A stretch of DNA of 64,000 nt from Zea mays (lineage: Eukaryota; Streptophyta; Magnoliopsida; Poales; Poaceae), in NCBI RefSeq assembly GCF_902167145.1, contig NC_050098.1, positions 76,672,207 through 76,736,206 of the forward strand, given 5' to 3'. The notes beneath the pieces are model-generated. The model worked only from the letters and a program-made list of their open reading frames with translations. It was not told the DNA's origin and did no database searches. Numbering within the stretch: the first letter of the stretch is position 1; each line of letters starts with the position of its first letter. Positions 43,837 to 57,393 of this stretch are shown one piece after another. Made by a program: the position numbers and the translations under genes.

Positions 43837-46800
43837 TGTGGCAGAACCGCCTGAATTATTCTGACTTAAGTGCCTAAGTCCCGCCTTAGAGGCTAGACCA
43901 CACTTAAATGGGAATAACACGTCAGTCCCTCGGATCTAGTCCGACAAGGCCACTAACAGGATCAAGTACCACGCACTCACTCAATGGTGAGGCACATAGC
44001 AAATACAATAAAGCATAAAACCATACATAAAGAGAGTATTAAATTTATTACATCATCATCGGAGTTTTAGCAAAGGTAGTAATCATTGTTCGGAATGCAG
44101 CGGAAATACACTAACGATAAATGGAGGGATGGGGAAGCCTGTCCCATCACTCTTCATGCTCCTCCTCAGCCGAGGTAGGGTCCCACTCGACTGTCCAACC
44201 CGGTGGCAAGATGGACGGCCAAGTCACTCTAGCAACCATGTCCTCCATAGAACCTGTAAAAAATTATGCCACAAGCAAGGCTGAGTATACTAATACTCAG
44301 CTAGACTTACTCGGTGTGAGGAGTCTACTCCTCTACCTCTAGACATGCAGCTGTTTGGCTGAGAAGTTTGGTTGCCAAAAGCACTAGCTGAGTCTAAAAA
44401 AATCAAGTTTAAGCTTTTTCAAGTTTTAGTGTGATTCTCTTAAGTCTAATTGTGTACTATCTAATCATTCATGGTATCAAGCAAAATTAGCAATCAATAT
44501 ATTTTGCCAAATCATCATAGTTCCACTTGTTACTCAATGTAGTACAATGGATCAAGCAGTCTCATTAGCTGCGAGAAGTAGACGATTCGAATCGAGTTTT
44601 TATCCTTGCAAGGTAAACCTAAAAACATGACTTGGTGAGGCACTCCGTCCCCACACACATCAACCTTCCCCATCGATTCCCTGGCAACAGATCAGGGCTC
44701 ACCGCCTTGGCGTATAATGCCTCACTGACCCCGACTGTCGTCGTGTAGTGACCGCACTTGTACCCACCATAACCGGAATGGGAGACCACGTCTTAGGTCG
44801 CGTGAGGGGCAAAGTCTGCGGGCAGGTTCACTCAGGTACTAGGCTTACCGATTTACCATATTTCTCGGCATGTGTTTAGTACGTTCAAACGCTTGACATA
44901 GGTATCCGCACGTTAGTCCTTATTCCAATTTCACCTCGTAGACCACGCATCCCCATGGATCCGTGTCCATCGACTATCATCATTCTGATATAAAAATGGA
45001 TACAACCAATTCCTGACCTCACGCGAGTGCTAGAAAAATCACTCGACTTCTACCGAGATCCCTAATTAGTAAAGCAGCTACTCGACCTAGCATACTAGTA
45101 ACCATCTCAAAAGGGTTCCTGAGTTCATGCAACTAAGGTTCCAAACAACTCCTACACTTAAGTGCACAGTACAAGCCTACAAACATTAAGTGCAGTAAAA
45201 TAGCATATAGAATAGGTTATGCATAAAACCGGGGCTTGCCTTCCAAAGCTGGAGCAGGCAGATCCTCGATGGCAGGCTCTGGTGCTGGATCCTGGGCTAC
45301 CTTCTTAGCAAGTCCTTGCTCCGGCACGAGGATGTACTCTCCGTCAGCGAGGTTGCAATCTAGCGAATGCAATGAATAAGATATATGTATGCTATGATAT
45401 GCAGAATTTAGTAACCATTATGCATAAGGAAGGAAAAACTAAGTTAGTTGATGACTTAGGGTTTTCCTTGTTATAAGAAGTTCTTAGTGGTTTATGCTTA
45501 GCAATTTAGGTTTAAGGTTTTGCTTAGAGGCAAACATAGTGGATTAAGGCTTGGATTGTCTCTTGAAGGTTTTAGTAAGTACTCAAGGGTTTTGTTGTTT
45601 TGGTTAGGGCAACATTAATTTCCACTACTAATTTCTCTTTTTATTGTCTTTTTATGCTCTTAAGGTGGGTTTAAACTACAACAGTGATTTCAAATTTTAA
45701 AAAAATTCTGTAAAAATTACAGTGTGTTAATATTGGTCACTGTAGTCTGTCCTATAAAATTTAGGTCAAAAATAAATAGAACCTTCTCTGGACAAAAATA
45801 ACAAAAGTTGGGGCAGAGGGGTTACTTTGCTCTAGAACCCTTATCTAGGTGTGAGTTCTGTACTAAGGGTTATTTTTGCTAGCATCTATGGGTAATAACA
45901 TGCTTCTGTGCCAAAAATCACAGAGGGTCACCTAGTGGTTATTTAGTTATGATTTTCCAAAGTTTAATGCTAAAAAGGCAATTATAGCTAGCTTACTAAT
46001 TGAAAAATGTCCAACAACAAAACTTTCATTTTTCCTAGGTTCTTCTTAGCAAAAGAACAGTCATTCCTAAGGGAGGGGTGTTTTCTCCTTAGGATTATTT
46101 TCTTATGACTTTTCAAAGTTTCCTCTGTTTTTCATGAATAATAGTGAGTGTAATTTCTTTCCACTGGACTATGGTTTAACAGATTTTTCTTGTGAACTAC
46201 ATGACTTAGGCATGCTAGGAAAAATATGGTTGCCCTCTGGTTTTCATTTTTAATCCCTTTTCTAAATTTTCCTAAGTTTGAGCATAAACAAGCTTTAGTG
46301 AACAAACCCTCCTTAACCTTGTATACTGGGGTGTTTATTAATTTTAAACAGTGTAACTACTAGGTTCGTGTCTCCACTATTTTTCTTAACCCTGGTCTAA
46401 CAATATTTCTATTTTTCCTTCTAATATTAAGTTTTGGGCAGTTTTCTTATTTAATTCGAATCTCTAGAAAATAATACAGGAACTATGGGGTTTATTATTT
46501 TTGTCTGATAGTTTATATTTCACAAAGTCTAGCAAAATTGGTTTGACAAATTTTGGATGATTATTCTTCAAGTTATGCATTTATTAAGTTTTCTATAATA
46601 TTTAAAGAAAAATAAATTCGAATTGGAAAAGAAATACAGGTTTGCGCTGAAGCCCCTGGATTTTCTCTCCCTTTTCTCTCACAAAACAGTCCTTGGTCTA
46701 CTATTTGCATGAGTCACTAACATTGCACAAAACCCCCTGGACTTAGCCGAAATCTAACCCACGCTCCCTGGCTGGCTTAAACAGTACCTGCAGCAAAGAT

Positions 46801-48225
46801 TATGGCGGCGAGGCTTACCGGTGGCAGTAGAGCTCCGGCGTGGTGGTCAGTGACGTCGGGGAGGTCACGGCGGTCACGTCGGTGTGCGGGTCGGCGTCAG
46901 AGGTGGTCGGAGCTGCCCTGGCCACGAGCGCAGGCGGTGGGGTTCGTCGGCGGCTCCTGCTCTGGCCAAACCACGGAGGTAGGGTTCAATTAAAGTGCAC
47001 AAGGAGCTCCACGGGGTGATGTAGAGGCCATGCGTGCAACAAATTGATAAATGGTGCAGAGGTTTACCCGGTCCACATGCTCCGGCGGGGTTCCGAACTC
47101 CGGCGAGCACGATTGCGCTATTCCGGTGGCGCGGGTCTTCGGTTCAAGCTCGGGCAAGCTTCACGGCCTCCAAGGGGAGCTATCCGAGGGCTTGTATCGA
47201 GCGGAGGAGGGCGAAAAAGGGGTTGGCCATGGTGGTTGCCCTCAGGTGGCTCTAGCGGGTCGCGGGGAGGTCGCCGGAGCTGCGGGTGAGCTCGGGAGAG
47301 TTAGGCGCGGTACAGAGGAGGCAACGAGGATGATGTCCGGGCACTGGGGTGGGCTTTATAGCCGCGGCGCGGGCGTGGTCACGGGGTGGCCGCGGGCGCG
47401 TGGGGTTTCGCGTGCGGGCGTGCTCTGAGCGCGCCCCCGAGTGTCAGCCCACGTCGAACACGTGGGGGTTTACTTCTGCCAGGGTTCAACGGCCGATTTG
47501 ATCGCCTTAGCGTGCAGATCTTGGCAAAACCCCCGTGTACGGTCTCTTCCCTGCACCAAATCATATCTTTTTGATGTGAGTTCCAAACAAAGATACGGTC
47601 GGAGTAGAGAGATATGGGGGTGAGAAGTCTGCTCTGTCCGAGCTGTCCACACCGAGACAAAAGCCATGCCAAGTCGTGTCAAATGGCTTAGGGTTGGGTT
47701 CAAACTTTTCCAAGGTGTTCTAGGGGTCTTTGGGCGCCATTTTGTCAATTGGGCCATAAGGTTTTGAGGTTGGGATCAAAGTGAACATGTTTGATCTTTG
47801 AAAGAGGGTCGGTTTTGAACTTGAAAAAATCCTGATTTTTCTTTTATGCTCTTCTCTTTGGTGACCTTTTTGGGGTTTTTCTGAAATCTTTTTGGGGTCA
47901 CTCTGTTTCTAGTTTTTGTAGGGTATTAAGTGTACTACAACTTTTATAATTAGCCCAAGTCAAGACAATGTGATTTACATAGACTTTTTTTCCATAATCC
48001 CCTCTATGGCTCCATTTGTCTATAAGGGATTTGGATTAGGGTTTGAGTCACTCTCTTCTCTTTAGTGCATGATAAGGCCAAGGCATGACTTCTAAGTTGG
48101 GTTACACCTACTTAGGATCTTGATTCCCAAGTTTGATGTCTTTTAATCAATATAAATCACATGTGATGATGGGTTTACTAGTGTAGTCTTGAGTGAAAAC
48201 CCTAAGTAACACCTGGGGTGTTACA
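43837..48225 (-). repeat. Element B 3' LTR (4389 bp)
   Basis: Starts TGTAACACCCCAGGTGTTAC at 48225 (reading leftwards) and ends GGCGGTTCTGCCACA at 43837. TATAAAG at 47360-47354 (minus) follows CCGCGGC, about 870 bp in; a GC-rich core spans roughly 47400-46800. ACCG|GTAAGCC at 46819/46818 is a donor-like site shared with A. The rest is AT-rich and homologous to A's LTR. Confidence 0.92.
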
Positions 48226-48261
48226 ACCCTCCCCCCTTAAAGGAATCTCGACCCGAGATTC
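48226..48261 (-). other. Element B hairpin and polypurine tract
   Basis: Minus strand stem GAATCTCG, loop GGT, stem CGAGATTC (48261-48243), then 17 bases CTTTAAGGGGGGAGGGT up to the LTR. Same module as C and the LARD. Confidence 0.8.
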
Positions 48262-48476
48262 TGGGCAGGGCCCTTTAGAGGGGTACCATGAAGGTGTGCT
48301 GGCGTGTTGCTTTTTCCTTTATTCAAGTTTATCTAGTTAACTGCTCTTCGAATGTCATTCTCTTTGCAACTTTAGAAGGAAGCCCTTTTAAAGTCATTTT
48401 CAAAGCTTACAATACCGTTAACATCTAAGTTTTTCTCATATTTAGATTCAAAAGGCAGGTGGGGTGGGGTTTTGGA
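48262..48476 (-). other. Element B 3' untranslated region
   Basis: About 215 bp between the pol stop and the hairpin. It shares with A (18207-18360) the blocks around CCTTTTGAATCTAAAT and GACATTCGAAGAGCAG. Nothing coding is seen. Confidence 0.65.
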
Positions 48477-51400
48477 TTACGTACCGACTACTTTGGACAG
48501 AAAGTCGGGGAAGCGAGAACGTAGAAAATCCTTAGTTTCTCATGTAGCCTCCTCTACTGAATGGTGACTCCACTGGACCTTATACATTCTGATTGACCTT
48601 GTCCGCGTTGATCTCTCCTTTTGATCCAATACCTTGATGGGGTGCTCTTGATAGGACAAATCCGGTTCTATCTCCAATTCTGGTTCAGGTAGCACTTCCG
48701 TGGGTAAGCGGACACACTTCCGTAGCTGAGATACGTGGAACACATCATGAACTACTGACATGTGGGGTGGCAACTTCAATTGATAGGCTATGGGCCCATA
48801 ATTCGCTTTGATCTCATAGGGCCCAATGTAGCGAGGAGCTAACTTGCCCTTGATTCCAAATCTCTGAACACCTTTGGTGGGTGACACCTTAAGGTAAACA
48901 TGATCTCCCACTTCAAACTGTAGAGGCTTCCTCCTCTTGCAATGATAGCTCTTTTGCCTGGCCTGAGCAGCTTCTAGGTTCTTCTTAATGAATCTGACTT
49001 TCTCTTTGGCTTCAAGTACCAGGTCAGGTCCAAAGATTTCCCTCTCTCCAGCTTGTGACCAATTTAGCGGTGTCCTACACCTTCTCCCATACTAGGCCTC
49101 AAAAGGTGCCATCTTTAGACTGGACTGGTAGTTGTTGTTATATGAAAACTCCGCCAAAGAAAGGCACTTGTCCCAATTTTTCCCATAGTGTAGCACACAG
49201 GCTCGCAACATGTCTTCGAGGATTTGATTCACTCTTTCTGTCTGACCATCAGTCTGCGGATGGTATGCTGAACTTCTTATTGCATGGGTCCCAAGTGACT
49301 CTTGGAGCTGCTCCCAAAAGCGTGCCACAAACAGTGCTCCTCTGTCAGACACAATGGTCTTCGGAATTCCATGCAAATGCACTATTTGATCAATATAAAT
49401 TTCTGCATACTTCTCTGCCTTGTGGGTAGTATGTACTGGCAAGAAATGAGCTGTCTTGGTCAACCTATCCACGATGACCCAAATAGAATCATGGTGCAGG
49501 GAGGTATTGGCAATCCCACAATAAAATCCATGCAAATATCCTCCCACTTCCAAGACGGTATGGGGAGGGGCTTCAAGGTGCCTGCTACCTTAAAATGACT
49601 GGCCTTGACTCTCTGGCAAGTGTCGCATTCAGATATATACTTAGAAATTTCCCTCTTCATTCTGGTCCACCAGTACAAAGATCTGAGATCATGGTACATC
49701 TTATTACTGCCGGGGTGCATGGAGAATTTGGAAAGGTGAGCTTCATCCAATATCTTCTTTCTGAGTTCGGGGTTCTTGGGAACAACCAGTCGGTCTACAA
49801 ACCATAGAATTCCTTTGTTGTCCTGACGAAAGCACTTGTATTTTTCCGCCTTCTGTTCGATCATTTCCTTAACGACTTGAACACCCTTGTCACCAATCTG
49901 TGCCCTGACTATTTGCTCATGCAAGGCGGGCTCTACTGAAATATAACTTAAAGCACCGGAGGAAACGACTTCTATGTTCAGCTTGCACAACTCATCACAT
50001 AGGGTGGTGATTCTTGCATCCATATTCATACAATTGCAGTGGGCTTTCCTGCTTAAGGCATCTGCCACAACATTGGCTTTTCCAAGATGGTAATGCACCT
50101 CCAAATCATAGTCCTTGATTAATTCTAACCATCTTCTCTGCCTCATATTAAGATCAGCCTGAGTGAAGATATATTTGAGACTCTTATGATCAGTGTAGAT
50201 ATTACAATGAGCTCCCATCAAGTAATGTCTCCAAATTTTGAGAGCATGAACTACGGCTGCTAACTCCGGATCATGAGTGGGGTAGTTCTGCTCATGGGGT
50301 CTGAGTGCTCGGGAGGCATAAGCAATGACTCTGCTGTCTTGCATCAAGACACATCCCAATGCAGTACCGGAAGCATCGCAATAAACCTCAAAGGGTTTGG
50401 TGTTGTCAGGTTGAGCTAGCACGAGTGCTGTTGTCATATGCCGCCTTAGTGTATGAAAGGCATCCTCACACTTCTGGCTCCATTCATACTTGACTCCTTT
50501 CTTTAACAATTCAATCATTGGCTCGGCAATCCTGGAGAAATCTGGAATAAATCGTCGATAATACCCTGCCAATCCCAGAAAACTCTGAATCTGTCGTACA
50601 GTGGTAGGAGGTTTCCAATTCATCACCTCTTGTACCTTCTCAGGATCAACTGATATCCCATCCTGAGAAATGGTGTGACCCAAAAATTTAATTTCTCTTA
50701 GCCAGAAATTACATTTGGACAATTTAGCATACAACTGGTGATCACGTAATCTTTGAAGTACTGTATGCAAATGCTTAGCATGCTCGGCTTCATTCTTTGA
50801 ATAGACCAGTATGTCATCAATAAAGACCACCACAAACTTGTCTAGCTCTGGCATGGACACTTAGTTCATCAAATACATGAAATAAGTCGGGGCATTGGTC
50901 AGCCCGAAAGACATTACCAAGTACTCATAAAGCCCATATCTAGTAGAGAAAGCCGTCTTCGAAATATCACTGGCCCTGATCTTAATCTGATGATAGCCAG
51001 AGCGAAGGTCTATCTTGGAGAATACTCTTGCTCCCACCAACTGATCAAACAATACATCGATGCGGGGCAATGGATACTTGTTCTTGATGGACACCGCATT
51101 GAGAGGGCGGTAATCGACACACAATCTCAGACTCTCATCCTTCTTCTTTACGAACAAGGCTGGACATCCCCATGGTGAAGTACTTGGACGAATGAACCCT
51201 TTGTCCAACAACTCTTGTAGTTGCTTTTTCAATTCCGCCAATTATGCTAGAGGCATCCTATAGGGTCTCTTGGATATAGGTGCAGTTCCGGGTTGTAATT
51301 CAATCGCGAACTCTATGTCTCTGTCGGGTGGCATCCCTAGCAATTCATCATGAAAAACATCTGGGTAGTCACAGACTACGGGGATTCTTTCAACTGGTGA

Positions 51401-51850
51401 TTCTATCATGGTGAATGCACAGGAGCGGGTACAACCCTGATCGGGTAGGTACAAGGTGATCTCGTCATCCAGTGGGGAGTGGATTTCTATGGCTCTGGCT
51501 GCGACATCAATTACTGCATGGTGTCGCAATAACCAATCAGTCCCCAGGATGATATCCACATTATCCAATCCCATGATCAGGAGAGTGGTTTTAAATATGA
51601 AGCTACCCAACTTTATTGGTACGTGTCTATTGATCTGATAGGTGGCAACCCTGCCTCCGGGTGTAGAAATTGTAATACCCCCATTGGTGTGGTGAAAAGG
51701 TAACTGACACTTGGCACTAAATTTGGTACTGATAAAACTGTGTGATGCACCAGAATCAAAAAGAATAATTGCAGGATAATTCAAAACTAAAAAGATACCG
51801 GTCAAGATGGGTGCTCCCTCTGAATATCAGCCATGGTGGTGAAGTTCAGT
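48477..51850 (-). pseudogene. Element B pol: protease, RT, RNase H, integrase, chromodomain, broken
   Basis: Protease MTGIFLVLNY, LFDSGASHSFIS (51805-51730). [22 protein letters not shown] and [10 protein letters not shown], catalytic pair near 50825. RNase [17 protein letters not shown] and VADALSRK. Integrase H-H-C-C finger ending CDTCQ, core [28 protein letters not shown]-terminus GKLAPRYIGPYEI and chromodomain MYKVQWSHHSVEEAT. The frame is long-lived but broken by stops at 51244-51242 (Glu to TAA), 50863-50861 (Ser to TAA), 49094-49092 (TAG) and 48542-48540 (Trp to TGA), and by a 1-base deletion about 49510. The natural end is VVGT and TAA at 48477. It is better preserved than A, so younger. 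Confidence 0.93.
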
Positions 51851-52902
51851 CTGCCCTGCCTCACTTGCCCCTTCTGCCTCTTGCCTTAGTTTTGGTTGGA
51901 ATTCTGTCCCTACCTCTGCTGGTTTCTGGGGCAATTCTTAGCATAATGTCCGGTGTTACCACAAGTGAAACACCTGTTGTCATTGGCCTGACGGTACTGC
52001 TGCTGCTGTGGCTCATTATTGTTCCTCTGAACTGGGGGCTGAGAGCGGTTGGGTGCCAGCTGCTGCTGCTGTGGTCGGATCACCCAACGTCCTTGCTGCT
52101 GCTGAGGTCCTCTGTTCTGAGTGTCAGATACAATCCTGAAGCGCTGTGGCTGAGCTGATGATCCTACCACAGAGGTCTTCCTCTTCTTTTCTGCTTGTCG
52201 GGCTGTGATGCAGTCCTCCTGAGAAATGGCCATGTTGACCAATTCATTGTAACTGTTGGCCCTGACGGTGTTGAGACGGTCGCGGAGCTTAGTGATGAGC
52301 CCCCTCCTGAATCTGTCCCTTTTCTTCTCATCCGTGTCTGCGTGGTATCTGGCATACTGACACAGGTCATTGAAGGCCTGAGCATACTGTAATACTATCC
52401 GATTCCCCTGAGTGAGTGCCAGAAACTCATTGAGCTTGCGATCCATAATGCCTGCTGGTATATAATGCCCTCTAAAAGTTGCCTTGGACTCTCTCCAATC
52501 CACCACATGGTCGATTTGTTGCATAGCGAGGAAGTGGTCCCACCATGTCCGCGCGGGTCCGCGAAGCTGCTAGGTGGCGAACCTGACCTTAGCCTCATCG
52601 GAACAAACTCCATTGAGTAGCGGGAATTTGGATTCCACTACCTTGAGCCATACATCAGCATCAAGTGGATCCTCCGCCCTGGTGAACAACGGTGGCTGGG
52701 TACTGAGGAACTCCTGATAAGTGGCTACCATTGGGGGACGCTGATGGTGGCCATCACCACCATAATGCTGAGGTGGCGGCTGACGCTGAGCCAACTGCCG
52801 CAGAATCTCATTCTGTTGTGCCATCAACTCTTGCATGGTAGGAGGCGGTGGCAGTGGTGGAGGAATGCGTTCATTCTGTCCACGACGCACTCTTCCTGCC
52901 AT
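51851..52902 (-). pseudogene. Element B gag, broken
   Basis: MAGRVRRGQNERIPPPLPPP at 52902 (start chosen by match to A and because a splice-acceptor-like CAG abuts it). Capsid FTRAEDPLDADVWLKVVESK, TWWDHFLAMQ, IMDRKLNEFLALTQGNRIV; knuckle CFTCGNTGHYAKNC (about 51955-51914). An in-frame TAG at 52572-52570 replaces a Gln. A TAG after NQQR (51912-51910) and a 1-base deletion near 51830-51850 cut it from protease. Builds the particle in intact relatives. Confidence 0.88.
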
Positions 52903-53246
52903 CTGAAAAATCAAGGATGTTCTCAATATCACATTGTTGATGTCAGAGTTCATACATGGTGAAGGATTTGTAAGGACGAAACCACTACTTTCTTGCATAA
53001 TTCATAAAAATGACATAAAACTTTTCTTCATAAATTTAAAGCTGACATCATTCATCATCCAACTTCCAAAAGAGATTGTTGCGATTTCATCAGTGACTCA
53101 AAAGACTCAACTCTATCTAACATAGTACCCCAAGGGTGCAAAAGCTAAGCTAGCCTCGAGGAGTTCTACCGCCACAAACTTCTAACTCTATCCCTGCGAC
53201 CTAGTGAGCAAACGAGGCAATGCTCGACTCAGGGGAAGGTGGTCTC
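52903..53246 (-). other. Element B leader, 3' end, with 3' splice-site-like sequence
   Basis: Reads ...CATCCTTGATTTTTCAG directly before the gag ATG on the minus strand. The leader ORF present in A and C would lie further upstream and is missing because D interrupts at 53247. Confidence 0.55.
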
Positions 53247-56200
53247 TGTAACACCCCAGGTGTTACTGTACGTAAACAACGAATATAGACGTAAGTACGG
53301 GATATTAATAAGAATAACAGACTCTCTGTTTTAATCTGTTTCGTCTGTCGTGAGTTTGACATCGTTTTTATTTTTATCTATCCGGCTCTTCCTAAATTTT
53401 CGTCATGTTCAGAACATAATTATTCCAAAAATCGGCGAGTCTGGTGATTATTTAAAATTCATCGCTCGCGCAAATACGATTTTGAAAATTTAATTCAGTT
53501 CTCTGAGTTCATTCCAAATAAATTAATTAGAACTCAACGACAAGAGTATTAATGCAAAATTAAATTGGATCAAGATAATTAGAGCTGGTATTGAGTATTC
53601 ATAATTAATCTGTTTTCTGTTCAGACTGTGGATAACATTTTCCGGTTTCAAATCAAATCTAGCACAGTCTAAAACCGCGAAGATAATGACGTGGTCTAGT
53701 GCCAGTTTGAAATTAATCAAATAAGACGGATTGGAAATGTCACCTATCTATTTCGCTCTTATTCGAGCGGTCTCTACAAATTCGATAGGCACTAACATGG
53801 ACAGGCGGTTTAAATAAAATGAGCCTGAACTAAGTGAAACCAGACCAACGGTTAGCCGATCCAGTTTCCTATCCCAAAATCCGAGAAAATTAGTATCGTA
53901 TTCTGATTGTGTTTTGGTCTGTTCCATTTATATCTCATCCAAACTCTAATCCTAGTACCAGTATTCTTTGAGAAAGAAAAAAAAAGATCAAAATAGAAAA
54001 TATCCTCTGGCCTTATCTCCTCCCATCGTCACTCATTTTATCCGGAATAGGTACTGTTCTCTAGAATTTTATTTCAGCCATCGTTGAAGCTCCCTAGTCA
54101 TTGATATTTTCCACCTCCCCAAATTCCAGATTTTTGGTGCTGATTCATAAGGAATTTAGCGTCCACCGCGGAGGTTCTATCCATTTATCTTCTCACGCTC
54201 TCAGCTAGGATATTTATCACCGCTTAGCTCTATTCCAAAAATTTTTATCCAGCCATTGGCTTCTTAAAGAAATTCGACGACCACTCCCTAGAAGCCTCCG
54301 ACGTACGACTCTGCCTGCTCCTCTTCGCTGTGTGGCACTGCTCCCCTCGCGAGCTCCCTCAGCGCGCTTCCATGTCCGCGCTCCGTCGACCTAGCGCTCG
54401 GTCTCGCTACACCATCGGTGACCGAGCTCATCTACTTCAACGCCAACCATGCCTCTCTGCTCGCCGGCCGCGAGTCCCTGTCCATGGCTCGCCGCGGTGC
54501 TCTCCCTAGCCGTGGTCGGTCGAGTGCTCAGCAGCTCCTCTGCTCCTTCCGTGGGCGCAGCCGTTTTCTTCAAGCGCTGTTCCGTGGAAGCCCCAGCTCG
54601 GCCTGCGCGCTCTGGCAACGCCGTTCTCCACTCGGCCTCCCTGCACCGCGCCATGACGACCGTCGGACCAGTCGTCCCCTGCGCGCCGATTTTCCTGTGC
54701 GCGCCTCTGTTCCTCGTCGTGGCGGTGTCATGGTGCGGCGACGTCGTGTGCATCGCGACAGCCGTCCTGACCGCAAAGCAGTCCGCGCAATAAAGTTTGC
54801 CCGGCCGCGACCTCGCCTTGTTCCCTGCCGCACTCGCCTCCGTGGCCGCTGCCTAGCCCATCTCCTTGATGCCACACGGGTCCTGTTGCCTGGTCCCGGT
54901 GCTCAAGTTTACCCTCGGCTCGCGTCGACGCTCGCGCGTCTGCTCGTCGTCTTTATGGTGCACCCGCTCTCGTCCATCGGGTTTCGCGCGTGCTCGCGTT
55001 TGCCGCCGAGCCGTTGAACCCGTTTTTCCCTGCTCAACCTCGTCTTCGCCCTTTTGGTGGTCATCGTCAATATGGTGCTGGACTACGCTCCTTTATCTGG
55101 TCACACTGGTTGTCGACCTTGTTGGTCCTTTTTGTGTCAAACCAGCAAGCTCCGTCACCGTCACTCAACTACTCGCCCCGCGTGTGCTCGTGAATTTTCT
55201 TGGTCGTGTCTGCTAAGCTGACCAACGCTCCAGCTCGCCGTTATCACCAAGTCCCACGCAGTCGTGCTGTCTTTCATCGTCATTCATTCCTTTTTTTCCC
55301 GCCATATGCCGCCTCGTCATGACGCGTGTCGTCGTCTTTAATCTCAATAGATCTTCTGATACGCGCCTCGCCATGCTTCGCCTCCTCATGATCAACCCCA
55401 TCTGGGTCATGTGGCAGAAGATCTCAACAACTGTCAGATGTCCGACGACAAGCCCGAGCCATAATTTATCAACATTCTCAAAAGTATTGAGTCACGTTTG
55501 ATGCTGGTAAGCTGAATTTATTTGCTTAGTAATTTTAGTGCTTTGCCGGTAGGTGTTATCGGCATTTTATGCGAGGAATTTTAGTTGTGGAATGAAGTAA
55601 GTGCTATGCATTCATGCGCATTATGCAAATCATTTAGGTACGTTTATTGACCACGTGATGCGGAGAACCAAAGCTGAGTCGACCCCAAGATGACGTAACG
55701 GGTGGACTAATTCGCAAGATGATGATGGTGGATTAACCTAAAGATGGATAATCGGAACAAGTATCAGAACAAAAGATGATCGCCAAGTGGACGACGTCTA
55801 ACAACACTAACCTAGTGTTATCCAGGCAAGCCCCGGTGCATGCAACCCCATGTGTTTTTAAATAATTTTTACACACTTTAAGTCTAGCGAAATGTGCATT
55901 AGGTTTATAGGAGTTGCTTGGAAACCCTTTGATGCATTGCTACCTTGATATCCATACCTTTATAGACACTTCTGATGAAGTATCAAAATATGATTCACAA
56001 AAATGCTTATCCCTGCTTAGATCTTGTGGATAGAGGTTGTCTTTTGCATTAAGGCCTAGCTCGGGGGTTATCCTGAGGAAAGATGACTTCTACTTGCAAG
56101 AATATTTTTCATTGGGAGCGTGGTGGGATCTTACTGCAAAGTTCCCTATAATGCTCTTTTCATCCTAAGGAACACAAAAAATCCTAACGATGGAAGTACT

Positions 56201-57391
56201 TAAATCGGGACTTGGGCTAGGAACAGGTGATGTTCTACCCAGGTTAATTAAGGATTGGATGCGTATGTAGGCCTGTTGATCAAGGACTATCTTAACTAGC
56301 CACATGCCCTGGATATGTGACAGGGTAAGCTTGAACCCGGCTATTCCATACATGAAAAGACAATCGCACACTGGGAGTGGAGAGATGGCGAGAGTGGCAC
56401 GTACCCTCCTGGCAACGGACCGCCTAAAAGGGGTGGTGTGTTCTCGGGTGGCGCGGACCTGTTCATGCAGTGGAGGATCCGTGGGAATGGTAGACATATG
56501 CAAGAGTTATGAGAAACATATGTCGTGTGGTTAGAGATCCTCAGCTGAGTAAATCGATTCGGATCGCCGTTATATCCCCGGAGAGTGGAGACTTGATCTC
56601 CGACCTACAACCTAAGTTAGGATGTAAACATTATGAGTAAAAATGATGTTGTATTGATGAGCTGGTGAAATTAGACTAGAGCAACCAGAGTCTATTAATA
56701 TTTAATCTGGCGTTAAAATATTGAAAGTAAGGACTCACTTTAGTAAGCTTTTTTTGCAAAAGTATCTAAGTTGATTCTTGCTAAGAGCCTCTCCTTGATT
56801 CCTAAATCAGCATATCCTTGAGAGTCTTTTTCCTTAGTCGGGTAAGACTTGCGAAAGTACACTTCGTACTTAGGGCTTTGTCCCATGTTGTTTTAGGTGA
56901 AGAGCCTACAGAGCTTTGCTACTTTTGTGCAAAGGTGGTTCCCAAGCAGGAGGAAGAACCGAAAATAGAAGTGTGTTGCTGTGGATGGTGCTAAGTGCCG
57001 GTGGGCTCGTCCTTCTTATAAGTCTAAGTACCTCTTCTATACTTCTTATTGAGGATGATCACTTAAGCTAGCATATATTTCAAACTTATAAATAATTTAT
57101 AACATTTCAAAGTTTAATTCTTTGAATCACTTTTGTAACCACTCCGAAAAACATAATGTAAATTTGTTGTAATTTGTAACTTTTGTAATAAAGAAATTCC
57201 GCTGCAAAAATGTTGGTGTGTGATTTGTGTTTACTTAATCTTGTGATCTTGGTTGTGAGTGGTTTATCTAAGGTCCTTGGGGCACTCGGACAGATCCTGT
57301 TAAGTTATCTGGTGCACATGCATAGCCGTCTGAGGTCTATGAGACAAGGACAGGTGCATGTGGGCCCAATAACTTGGGAGGTTCTGGCACA
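53247..57391 (+). repeat. Element D 5' LTR (4145 bp)
   Basis: Starts TGTAACACCCCAGGTGTTAC (the same first 20 bases as B's LTR) and ends TTCTGGCACA just before the primer site. Later parts share with A landmarks such as AAGCCCCGGT near 55829 and AGGAGTTGCTTGGAAACCC near 55910. A GC-rich core at 54290-55330 carries long overlapping ORFs on both strands (e.g. 54418-55017) that look compositional. TGCTG|GTAAGC near 55510 is a possible splice donor. Left flank GTCTC (53242-53246). Confidence 0.82.
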
Positions 57392-57393
57392 GC

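Larger units (their letters stand above)
43837..53246 (-). mobile_element. Element B: chromodomain Gypsy of the same family as A
   Basis: Minus strand: leader, gag, pol with chromodomain, hairpin and polypurine tract, 4389-bp 3' LTR. The 5' LTR and most of the leader are missing because element D starts at 53247. Left flank TTATG (43832-43836) should recur after B's 5' LTR, right of the window. Gag-pol and LTR match A throughout. Confidence 0.88.

Noticed and set aside
46802..47757. Many ORFs on both strands in B's LTR that resemble host gene exons
   Set aside because: The homologous part of A's LTR does not preserve the frames, so a captured host exon is not supported.
54418..55017. 199-codon Arg/Ser-rich ORF in the GC-rich part of D's LTR
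   Set aside because: Long ORFs exist here on both strands in several frames, as expected from GC-rich composition; no domain and no conserved counterpart.
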